Shown: positions 1 through 5,777 of the stretch, piece after piece
Layout: each line of letters begins with the position of its first letter
How positions within the stretch are numbered: position 1 is the first letter of the stretch
From: Anaerolineaceae bacterium
GTDB taxonomy: Bacteria; Chloroflexota; Anaerolineae; Anaerolineales; Anaerolineaceae
NCBI GenBank assembly: GCA_027348305.1
Contig: DAIEPS010000038.1
Location: 1-11,904, forward strand
Reading direction: 5' to 3'
Length of the DNA: 11,904 nt
The notes under the pieces: model-generated
The model's input: only the letters and a program-made list of their open reading frames with translations
What the model was told of the DNA's origin: nothing
Database searches by the model: none
Position numbers and translations under genes: made by a program

Positions 1-436
1 CAGCAGGGTCTGTATCTGTGGTTGAACGCCACGAAAAATGATGATTGGAGACACTGGTCTGTACAAGGTCGGGGTTGGCGAAATCACCACTGGTAACGAG
101 TATGTCAAAAGTAAGGATGGCAAAAGTCCGTTCATGGATAGCCGAGGTATGGCGCACCAGGCCAGAGAAATCGCGTTTGCTGCTGGTTTCATAAGAAATG
201 TCATAAGCGCGGCCGTTTTCAAGAGTGACATCATGAAATCCGTTTGAAGACATGGCCTGGTCAAAATTGACAGGCGCTTCAACCCCCAAGATCGTGGAAA
301 TCTTCTGCCAGTTACGCTGCACAAGGAGCACTGCCACAGCGAAGAGCAAGGCAAACAAGATGATCCAGAGCAGCCCTTCATATTTATTGGGCTGGGCAGG
401 ATCGCGATTTACGATGGGGTCTTGAGGATCATCCAT
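1..436 (-). CDS. Membrane-anchored protein of unknown function (partial, C-terminus off the window)
   Basis: Reading the minus strand from the ATG at 436-434 gives an open frame of 145 codons that is still open at the left edge. The protein starts MDDPQDPIVNRDPAQPNKYEG, followed by one hydrophobic segment at about residues 22-40 (LLWIILFALLFAVAVLLVQ) and then a soluble stretch with no motif I recognise. The pattern suggests a single-pass inner-membrane protein with a short acidic cytoplasmic tail and an extracytoplasmic domain. No clear Shine-Dalgarno sequence precedes the ATG. It is divergent from glmS and their predicted promoters overlap. I cannot assign a function. The coding call rests on the unbroken frame and the well-placed membrane segment; a small plus-strand frame inside it (38-247) looks like a shadow. 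Confidence 0.72.
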   Translation of the reverse strand, partial: MDDPQDPIVNRDPAQPNKYEGLLWIILFALLFAVAVLLVQRNWQKISTILGVEAPVNFDQAMSSNGFHDVTLENGRAYDISYETSSKRDFSGLVRHTSAIHERTFAILTFDILVTSGDFANPDLVQTSVSNHHFSWRSTTDTDPA

Positions 437-443
437 ATTTCAA

Positions 444-473
444 TTGTATTCTGGTTAAAAATTCGTGTATAAT
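444..473 (+). promoter_or_regulatory. Predicted glmS promoter
   Basis: TTGTAT (444-449) and a perfect TATAAT (468-473) are separated by 18 nt. Transcription would begin near 480, producing a 5' leader of about 300 nt before glmS. That long leader is what a ribozyme-controlled gene requires. The -35 box is weak (4 of 6 matches), so the call rests mainly on the -10 box and the position. Confidence 0.6.
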
Positions 474-493
474 GCCCTTAACCAAGATGTCAG
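466..493 (-). promoter_or_regulatory. Predicted promoter of the minus-strand membrane protein gene
   Basis: On the minus strand CTGACA (493-488) is followed after 16 nt by TATACA (471-466), a plausible housekeeping-sigma promoter. It would start transcription near 459, giving a leader of only about 23 nt. Its -10 box shares bases with the -10 box of the plus-strand glmS promoter. Confidence 0.45.
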
Positions 494-581
494 GAGGCAG
501 GTATAAGTTTATCGCACCTTATTGAAATGGAAAGCCAAGCGCATGGACCGGAATACATTCCGGTTGACGAGGAAGAGGGTT

Positions 582-617
582 CTTCACCGCGAGGTGGAGT
601 TAACCGGCAACAGCCGG
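582..617 (+). other. Two-hairpin insertion inside ribozyme stem P3
   Basis: CTTCACC (582-588) pairs with GGTGGAG (593-599) over 7 bp, closed by a GCGA tetraloop of the GNRA type. CCGGC (604-608) pairs with GCCGG (613-617) over 5 bp, with loop AACA. The Bacillus and Thermoanaerobacter ribozymes I can recall have no such insertion between the P3 5' strand and the ATCGA segment. A GNRA loop could serve as a tertiary docking element, but no receptor is identified. Confidence 0.7.
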
Positions 618-696
618 GAAAATCGAAAGATCAGCGGAAGCCCTCCTGACCCAAACAGGTCTGCACTTTCCAACACACAAAACAAAATTTAATAGA

Positions 697-716
697 AGAC
701 TGGTGGTTACCGGTCT
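697..716 (+). other. Hairpin downstream of ribozyme core
   Basis: An 8-bp stem (697-704 with 709-716, one G-U pair) with loop GGTT lies where the P4/P4.1 domain of glmS ribozymes would be expected. There is no T-tract, so it is not a terminator. It could be P4 or a separate leader element. Confidence 0.5.
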
Positions 717-722
717 GTCGGT

Positions 723-750
723 GACGTATCGGCACTGCTGCCGGATCGTC
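723..750 (+). other. Hairpin just upstream of the glmS ribosome binding site
   Basis: GACG (723-726) pairs with CGTC (747-750), and TCGGC (729-733) with GCCGG (740-744, one wobble), across a 2x2 internal loop and with a 6-nt apical loop ACTGCT. It ends 16 nt before the Shine-Dalgarno GGAGG (767-771) and does not include it, so sequestration is not evident. Confidence 0.45.
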
Positions 751-776
751 AATGTTGTTTACTCATGGAGGCTTTC

Positions 777-2618
777 ATGTGTGGAATTGTTGGCTACATA
801 GGCAATCAAAATGCCACGACAATTGTTTTAACTGGATTAAAGAAACTTGAATACCGCGGATACGATTCTGCCGGACTGGCGGTAATCACGAACGGACATA
901 TTGAAGTCAGGCGGGATGCCGGCAAGCTGGCGAACCTTGAACTGCTGGTGCAGAATCAACCCATTGTGGGTAAGATCGGCATCGGACATACCCGCTGGGC
1001 AACCCACGGCGAACCCTCCGCGCGCAACGCGCATCCGCATCTGAGCACGACCGGTGAAGTGGTGGTTGTGCATAACGGGATCGTGGAAAACTTCATCGAA
1101 CTTAAAGAAGAATTGGTTCAAAAGGGCATTGAATTTCAATCTGACACAGATACTGAAACGATCGTGCACCTGATCGACCTGTATATGAAGTTGGGCCAGA
1201 ACCTTGAAACGGCCGTCAGAACCACTTTATCCAGATTGAAGGGCGCTCACGGTGTGGTAGTCATGTCCACGCTCGAGAAAGACAAGATCATCGCGGCACG
1301 CATCGGTAATGCCGGCGGGGTCGTGCTTGGATTGGGCGAGGACGAAAACTTCATTGCATCCGATATCCCCGCCATTTTGGAACACACGCGAAAACTGGTC
1401 TTCCTGGAAAGCCGACAGATGGCCGTGGTGACCCGCGAGGGCATCGAGATCAGCACGATTGAAGGCAAGAAAGTCAGCCCGCAGATTTCTTCCGTAGCCT
1501 GGGACCCCGTGTCAGCGGAAAAGGGAGAATACCGGCACTTCATGCAGAAAGAAATCCACGAGCAGGTGCGCGCGCTTACCGATACATTGGCGGGGCGGGT
1601 GGATTTTGAGGAGGGCAGCATCCGTCTGCCGCAGCTCAACCTGACTGCTGAAAAAGCGAAGAAAATTGAGAAGATCGTGATCACGGCCTGCGGAACGGCA
1701 TCAAATGCAGGCATGGTCGGCAAACTGTTGATCGAACGCATTGCGCGCATCCCAACCACCTGCGAGATCGCATCTGAGTTCCGCTATTCTGATCCGCTGG
1801 TGGACGAGAATACCGTGGTGCTTTCCATCAGTCAATCGGGCGAAACCGCCGACACGCTGGCAGCCATGGAAGAAGCGCGCAAACACGGTTCGACCACCTG
1901 GTCCATTGTGAATGCCATCGGTTCACAGGCCATGCGCATTTCTGACGGATTCATCTCAATGCAGACCGGGCCGGAGATCGGCGTGGCCTCGACAAAAGCC
2001 TTTACCGCACCGCTGGTGGATCTATACATGCTGGCCGTGCTGCTGGCTGACCTGCGCGGAACTATCACAGCCAAGGAACGTAAGGCACTGGTGGATGACC
2101 TGCGCCTGATCCCCGAACTGGTGGGGGAATGCCTTGACCGTGAAGCCGAAGTGGAAGAAGTTGCTCATTATTTAAAAGAAGCTCGCGACATGCTTTACTT
2201 GGGCCGCGGGATCAATATGCCCATCGCTTATGAGGGTGCTTTAAAGATGAAAGAGATCTCTTACATGCACGCCGAAGCCTACCCGGCAGGGGAGATGAAA
2301 CACGGGCCTATCGCGCTGGTGGATAAGGAAATGCCTGTGCTGGCTATCTGCACCAAGGATCCGTGGTACGAGAAGATGATCAGCCAGATCGAGCAAGCCA
2401 AAGCCAGGGGCGGCATTGTGATCGCAGTGGCGACGATCGGTGACGAACGGGTTGCTTCTCTTGTAGATCGGGTGCTCAGGGTGCCTGACGCGCCATGGAT
2501 GCTCAGCCCGGTGGTGACGGTCATCCCGCTGCAGATTCTGGCCTATCACATCGCGAGACTAAGAGGGCTGGATGTGGATCAACCGAGAAACCTGGCAAAA
2601 TCGGTCACAGTCGAATAA
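777..2618 (+). CDS. glmS: Glutamine--fructose-6-phosphate aminotransferase (isomerizing)
   Basis: GlmS converts fructose-6-phosphate and glutamine to glucosamine-6-phosphate, the entry step to UDP-GlcNAc for peptidoglycan and other envelope sugars. The 613-residue length is normal for the family. The N-terminal glutaminase domain has the nucleophile Cys2 (MCGIVGYIG), HTRWATHG at 71-78 and HNGIVEN at 99-105. The second half carries two SIS sugar-isomerase domains, with ACGTAS and SISQSGETAD motifs, then EGALKMKEISYMHAEAY with KHGPIAL, and the C-terminal DQPRNLAKSVTVE. I place the start at 777 rather than the in-frame ATG at 765. Cys must follow the initiator Met to become the N-terminal nucleophile, and GGAGG at 767-771 sits 5 nt before 777. 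Expression should be controlled by the leader ribozyme. It ends at a terminator at 2630-2657. Confidence 0.97.
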   Translation: MCGIVGYIGNQNATTIVLTGLKKLEYRGYDSAGLAVITNGHIEVRRDAGKLANLELLVQNQPIVGKIGIGHTRWATHGEPSARNAHPHLSTTGEVVVVHNGIVENFIELKEELVQKGIEFQSDTDTETIVHLIDLYMKLGQNLETAVRTTLSRLKGAHGVVVMSTLEKDKIIAARIGNAGGVVLGLGEDENFIASDIPAILEHTRKLVFLESRQMAVVTREGIEISTIEGKKVSPQISSVAWDPVSAEKGEYRHFMQKEIHEQVRALTDTLAGRVDFEEGSIRLPQLNLTAEKAKKIEKIVITACGTASNAGMVGKLLIERIARIPTTCEIASEFRYSDPLVDENTVVLSISQSGETADTLAAMEEARKHGSTTWSIVNAIGSQAMRISDGFISMQTGPEIGVASTKAFTAPLVDLYMLAVLLADLRGTITAKERKALVDDLRLIPELVGECLDREAEVEEVAHYLKEARDMLYLGRGINMPIAYEGALKMKEISYMHAEAYPAGEMKHGPIALVDKEMPVLAICTKDPWYEKMISQIEQAKARGGIVIAVATIGDERVASLVDRVLRVPDAPWMLSPVVTVIPLQILAYHIARLRGLDVDQPRNLAKSVTVE

Positions 2619-2629
2619 ACAGCAAAAAT

Positions 2630-2657
2630 CCGTTGGTTCATGAACCAACGGCTTTTT
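2630..2657. terminator. Bidirectional intrinsic terminator between glmS and the convergent regulator gene
   Basis: CCGTTGGTT (2630-2638) pairs perfectly with AACCAACGG (2643-2651) around loop CATG. It is followed on the plus strand by CTTTTTCTTTC, and on the minus strand the same stem is followed by ATTTTTGC. It therefore serves both glmS and the minus-strand gene. The last codons and TGA stop of the minus-strand gene (2640-2638) lie inside the stem. Confidence 0.9.
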
Positions 2658-3186
2658 CTTTCATTTGCGAGATCAACTGCCTGACCACTTTTTTTGAAAG
2701 GGCAGGGACTTTAATCAAACCGGATATGTTTTCATGAAGTAATGTGATTTTGGGACCTGAGCGTGTAGCGATCCATGTGGTTCTGACGCCGATACCATCG
2801 AGGTAACTGACTGCCTGATTCATGCGTGAGGCGGACGAGTATCCTCGCGGCTGAAAATTTGCCATCAGGGCATTGACGATCAAATCAATAAATTCCAACT
2901 CCTTTTCGTGATCCAGATCATTAATGTTCAAAAATCCAATTAATCCGGCGACCAACCCCTTGACCAACGGCTCAGGGGTCTTTTGGATAACCTGAAACCT
3001 GGCTGCGGGCCTTCCAGGGGCGTCTGAAGGGTTCGCCAGGAGCCTTTCTACGCGATTTTGCGCGAGTAATTGATCCATTTGCTCACGTATATCCGCTTTG
3101 GTGCGTTCCAGGGCAACAGACAGTTCTGCCACGGTTGAGGGTCCGTGTGTTTCAAGGTAGTTGAGGATGTTTTGAGAGGTTTTCAT
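2638..3186 (-). CDS. Winged-helix transcriptional regulator (ArsR/SufR-like, COG2345-type)
   Basis: This 182-residue protein has an N-terminal winged helix-turn-helix at about residues 1-68 (ILNYLETHGPSTVAELSVAL, then a wing ending GRPAARFQV). The GRP wing signature resembles COG2345/SufR-like regulators. The C-terminal half (GLIGFLN through GPKITLLHEN) resembles their sensor region. SufR-type members carry cysteines there that bind an Fe-S cluster, but this protein has no cysteine at all, so it probably senses something else. An upstream in-frame extension exists, but it would lie above the predicted -10 box (3215-3220) and run into nuoB, so I start at 3186. The resulting mRNA leader is only about 20 nt with no clear Shine-Dalgarno. 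It is divergent from nuoB and convergent with glmS. Two inverted repeats in the intergenic region suggest autorepression and control of the nuo operon. Confidence 0.8.
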   Translation of the reverse strand: MKTSQNILNYLETHGPSTVAELSVALERTKADIREQMDQLLAQNRVERLLANPSDAPGRPAARFQVIQKTPEPLVKGLVAGLIGFLNINDLDHEKELEFIDLIVNALMANFQPRGYSSASRMNQAVSYLDGIGVRTTWIATRSGPKITLLHENISGLIKVPALSKKVVRQLISQMKEKAVGS

Positions 3187-3187
3187 A

Positions 3188-3219
3188 ATAATTAAGCATG
3201 ATATTACTTGCTTAATTAT
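3188..3219. promoter_or_regulatory. Operator A: inverted repeat over the regulator's own -10 box and start site
   Basis: ATAATTAAGCA (3188-3198) and TGCTTAATTAT (3209-3219) are perfect 11-nt inverted arms with a 10-nt spacer. The site covers the regulator's -10 box, predicted transcription start and whole short leader up to the start codon, the expected place for an autorepressor site. Arm length and spacing match operator B. Confidence 0.78.
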
Positions 3220-3243
3220 ATCTCTTGCGCTGTTCATATTCAA
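3215..3243 (-). promoter_or_regulatory. Promoter of the winged-helix regulator gene
   Basis: On the minus strand TTGAAT (3243-3238), a 17-nt spacer and a perfect TATAAT (3220-3215) form a strong housekeeping promoter. Transcription would start near 3208, 22 nt before the ATG. The -10 box overlaps the right arm of the inverted repeat at 3188-3219. Confidence 0.75.
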
Positions 3244-3262
3244 CAGGCAATATATAATATCC

Positions 3263-3294
3263 TTAATTAAGCAAGAAAAAACCTGCTTAATTAA
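3263..3294. promoter_or_regulatory. Operator B: matching inverted repeat next to the nuo operon promoter
   Basis: TTAATTAAGCA (3263-3273) and TGCTTAATTAA (3284-3294) are perfect 11-nt inverted arms with a 10-nt spacer. The site ends 4 nt before the -35 box of the nuoB promoter (3299). Its centre is 75 bp from that of operator A, roughly seven helical turns. It could allow repression, activation or looping together with operator A. Confidence 0.78.
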
Positions 3295-3298
3295 ATGC

Positions 3299-3326
3299 TT
3301 GACTTTGCTAAAAGGCCGGCTAAAAT
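3299..3326 (+). promoter_or_regulatory. Promoter of the nuoB operon
   Basis: TTGACT (3299-3304), a 16-nt spacer and TAAAAT (3321-3326) form a good housekeeping promoter. Transcription would start near 3333, about 30 nt before nuoB. Operator B lies immediately upstream of the -35 box. Confidence 0.7.
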
Positions 3327-3363
3327 TAATTGAGGTGTTTTTGGGCGAAAAAGGAAGGATATT

Positions 3364-4023
3364 ATGGCTGAAAATGATCTGAACAAACCTGAAATCGATA
3401 TGCCTGCTGAATTGAGACAGCAGATTGCTGTCACCACACTGGACCGAATCTACAACTGGAGCCGCAGCAATTCTCTCTGGCCGATGATGTTCGGCCTGGC
3501 CTGCTGCGCGATCGAGATGATCTGTACGGCTGCCAGCCGCTATGATCTGTCGCGCTTCGGCATGGAAGTGATGCGTCCCAGCCCCAGGCAGGCGGATGTG
3601 ATGATCGTCTCGGGCACAGTGACCAAGAAGATGGTGCCGCAGATCGTGCGACTTTACAATCAAATGTCCGAACCAAAATACGTGATCGCGATGGGCGCGT
3701 GCGCTTCAGGCGGCGGTCCATTCAAAGAGGGCTACAACGTAGTCCCCGGCGTGGATAAATTCATCCCGGTGGATGTTTACGTGGCGGGATGCCCGCCGAC
3801 GCCACAGGCGCTGCTGCACGGGTTAATCACACTTCAGAAGAAGATCGAAGGAGAGCATATTCCCAATACGCGGTGGTATAAAAAGGGCGAAGTTGAGGCC
3901 ATCCCGGTGCCCATACTTGGCCCTGATCTTTTTGACCCGCGCAACAGTGAATTGATCAATTCTGAAACCCACAAACCCTTGCCTGTGGTTGAAACGATCG
4001 TCGAGGGAGGAGAAACCGCATGA
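3364..4023 (+). CDS. nuoB: NADH-quinone oxidoreductase subunit B
   Basis: NuoB carries the terminal [4Fe-4S] cluster N2 of complex I, which passes electrons to quinone at the junction with the membrane arm. The 219-residue protein has all the expected ligands: the tandem Cys47-Cys48 in GLACCAIEM, Cys113 in MGACASGGG and Cys143 in VAGCPPTP. The core ends near residue 165. An extra C-terminal tail of about 50 residues, rich in acidic residues and prolines, follows; the function of that tail is unknown. AAGGAAGGA (3351-3359) is a good ribosome binding site. The stop overlaps the nuoCD start by 4 bp (ATGA), indicating translational coupling. It is the first gene of the operon; no nuoA is present upstream, which is unusual because nuoA normally precedes nuoB. 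Confidence 0.96.
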   Translation: MAENDLNKPEIDMPAELRQQIAVTTLDRIYNWSRSNSLWPMMFGLACCAIEMICTAASRYDLSRFGMEVMRPSPRQADVMIVSGTVTKKMVPQIVRLYNQMSEPKYVIAMGACASGGGPFKEGYNVVPGVDKFIPVDVYVAGCPPTPQALLHGLITLQKKIEGEHIPNTRWYKKGEVEAIPVPILGPDLFDPRNSELINSETHKPLPVVETIVEGGETA

Positions 4024-5765
4024 GCGAGCAAACCGCAATCCAACCTTTGTATGCCAAATTGATGGAGAAATTCCCCGAATCCGTGGTGATGGACGAACGC
4101 CCTGGTTTCGGCGGGATTGTGGTCCAATCATTGAACCTGGTGGAAGTTGCACAGGAACTGCGCGACAACCTGGGCTACGACTATTTGTCCTCGGTGACTG
4201 CTGCGGACGACTTCCCTGAAGAACGCCTGGAAGTGATCTATCATCTGTTTAAAAGCGTGGGCGGAGCACCGGCATTGCTCAAAGTCTTTTTGGGACGAAC
4301 CGAGCCGGTTGTGCCTTCGCTGACTCCTTTGTATCCCGGTGCGGAGCTGCAGGAGCGCGAAGTGTGGGATCTCTACGGGATCCGCTTCGCAAATCATCCA
4401 GACCTGCGGCGCATATTGCTGTGGGAAGGTTTTGATGGGTTTCCGCTGCGTAAAGACTGGAAGGAACCTTTGTATGAGGAAGATGTAAAACCTTATAAAT
4501 CAAGGTGGCCTGAAGGTAAAGGCGAGCGTAAAGAACTTTTGAATCCCTACAAAGATAATGTGCAGTATCCGCGTGAATTTGACCCAAGCACATGGACGGG
4601 TGATGTGGACCAGGCCATGTATAAGAGTTTGGAGATATCGGATGATGGAAATTCACGTGCGCTCAAAACTGACCAATTGGTAGTCAACCTGGGTCCGCAG
4701 CACCCCTCAACGCACGGCGCCTTCCGCATGGCGGTGGTGCTGGAAGGCGAAACCATCGTTAATCTCAAGCCAGTGGTGGGCTACCTGCATCGCAACCATG
4801 AGAAGATCGGCGAACGCAACACCTGGCTGCAGAACATGCCCTATACCGACCGCCTGGATTACCTGGCTCCGATGAGCAACAACTTTGGCTACGCCATCAC
4901 GGTGGAAAAATTGATGGGCATTACACCCCCTGAACGCGCGGAATATATCCGCGTGATGATGGCAGAATTGACGCGCATCGCCAGCCATACCATGGTCACG
5001 GGTTTTCTGCTGAATGACCTGGGTGCTTATTTCACACCCGCATTGTATGCACTTGAAGAACGTGAATTGATCCTGGATATCTTTGAAGAAGTTGCCGGCT
5101 CACGGATGATGGTCAACTACTTCCGTTTTGGCGGGGTTGCGCGGGATGTTTCGCCGGAAGTGCTCAAAAAAATCAGACACCTGGTATATAACAGGCTGCC
5201 GCGAAAGATCGACGAATTGGATAAATACATTGCGCAGAATGAAATTGTAAAAGTCCGATGCGAAGGCGTAGGTGTGCTTTCTGCGGATGACGCGATCGCG
5301 TTTTCGACCACCGGGCCGAACCTGCGAGCCTCAGGTGTGCCTTATGACGTGAGGCGTGCCGACCCCTACAGTATCTACGAGAGCCTTGATTTCGATGTTT
5401 GCACCAGGGATCACGGCGATGTGTTCGACCGCTATCGCGTGCGTATAGATGAGATCAGGCAGAGTATTCGTATCTTGAAACAGGTGCTGGAGCGCATTCC
5501 TGAGGGACCGATCATGGCAGGCAAACCCCAATACCTGGCAAAAGTACCGGCGGGCGAAGCCTACGGCCGTGTGGAGGGTCCGCGCGGTGAACTGGGATTC
5601 TATGTTGTCTCGGATGGCAAACCGAATCCCAAGCGCTATCACGTGCGCGCGCCATCCTTTATCAACCTGACCAGCCTGGCGCAAATGTGCAAGGGCGCCA
5701 AGGTGGCGGATGCTGTTACCATTTTAGGCGCCGTGGATATCGTCCTTGGCGAAGTGGATCGCTAG
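4020..5765 (+). CDS. nuoCD: NADH-quinone oxidoreductase subunit C/D fusion
   Basis: This 581-residue protein joins two subunits of the complex I Q-module. Residues 1 to about 165 are NuoC (30-kDa subunit), with the signature REVWDLYGIRFANHPDLRRIL at 113-133. A linker of roughly 50 residues (165-216) leads into NuoD (49-kDa subunit), with LGPQHPSTHG at 224-233 and the GYLHRNHEKIGE region, running to the normal C-terminus (GAVDIVLGEVDR). NuoD forms part of the quinone pocket with NuoB. The CxxC pairs that hold nickel in related [NiFe] hydrogenases are absent, so this is a complex I type subunit. The C-D fusion is known in E. coli and some other lineages, while many bacteria keep the genes separate. 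It overlaps nuoB by 4 bp, and nuoI begins 12 nt after its stop. Confidence 0.96.
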   Translation: MSEQTAIQPLYAKLMEKFPESVVMDERPGFGGIVVQSLNLVEVAQELRDNLGYDYLSSVTAADDFPEERLEVIYHLFKSVGGAPALLKVFLGRTEPVVPSLTPLYPGAELQEREVWDLYGIRFANHPDLRRILLWEGFDGFPLRKDWKEPLYEEDVKPYKSRWPEGKGERKELLNPYKDNVQYPREFDPSTWTGDVDQAMYKSLEISDDGNSRALKTDQLVVNLGPQHPSTHGAFRMAVVLEGETIVNLKPVVGYLHRNHEKIGERNTWLQNMPYTDRLDYLAPMSNNFGYAITVEKLMGITPPERAEYIRVMMAELTRIASHTMVTGFLLNDLGAYFTPALYALEERELILDIFEEVAGSRMMVNYFRFGGVARDVSPEVLKKIRHLVYNRLPRKIDELDKYIAQNEIVKVRCEGVGVLSADDAIAFSTTGPNLRASGVPYDVRRADPYSIYESLDFDVCTRDHGDVFDRYRVRIDEIRQSIRILKQVLERIPEGPIMAGKPQYLAKVPAGEAYGRVEGPRGELGFYVVSDGKPNPKRYHVRAPSFINLTSLAQMCKGAKVADAVTILGAVDIVLGEVDR

Positions 5766-5777
5766 GCGGAGGCATAA

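Larger units (their letters stand above)
539..716 (+). ncRNA. glmS ribozyme (glucosamine-6-phosphate-dependent self-cleaving riboswitch)
   Basis: This lies directly upstream of glmS and matches the class core in order. AGCGC spans the predicted cleavage site (A538/G539). P2 is a 7-bp hairpin, 547-553 with 558-564. Then comes the invariant-looking GTTGACGAGG block (563-572), which in studied members holds the catalytic guanosine. P3 pairs 575-581 with 639-645. The conserved inner segment ATCGAAAGATCAGCGGAAG (622-640) follows, and P3.1 pairs 648-651 with 658-661, then GCACTTT (663-669). CGC at 540-542 can pair with GCG at 634-636, as expected for the P2.2 pseudoknot. Known members cleave when bound to glucosamine-6-phosphate, lowering glmS expression. 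Unusually, about 40 nt (582-621) are inserted inside P3 and form two extra hairpins. The 3' boundary and P4 are uncertain; hairpins at 697-716 and 723-750 may belong to it. Confidence 0.92.

Noticed and set aside
38..247. Plus-strand 69-residue frame
   Set aside because: It lies antisense to a longer continuous membrane-protein frame and has no ribosome binding site or recognisable motif.
697..750. Attenuator or terminator before glmS
   Set aside because: The hairpins at 697-716 and 723-750 are not followed by a T-tract; they more likely belong to the ribozyme's 3' domain or the leader.
765..776. Upstream in-frame ATG of glmS (MEAF extension)
   Set aside because: It would bury the catalytic Cys2 and lies on the Shine-Dalgarno GGAGG; ATG 777 is correctly spaced and gives the mature N-terminus.
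3321..3332. Third operator copy (AATTAATTGA) at the nuo -10 box
   Set aside because: It shares only the AT core with the operators and lacks the GCA end and an inverted partner at the right spacing.
3187..3663. N-terminal extension of the minus-strand regulator
   Set aside because: It runs through the promoter and operators and into nuoB on the opposite strand; homology begins at the ATG at 3186.
4020..5765. [NiFe]-hydrogenase large subunit instead of NuoD
   Set aside because: Neither the N-terminal nor the C-terminal CxxC nickel-ligand pair is present.
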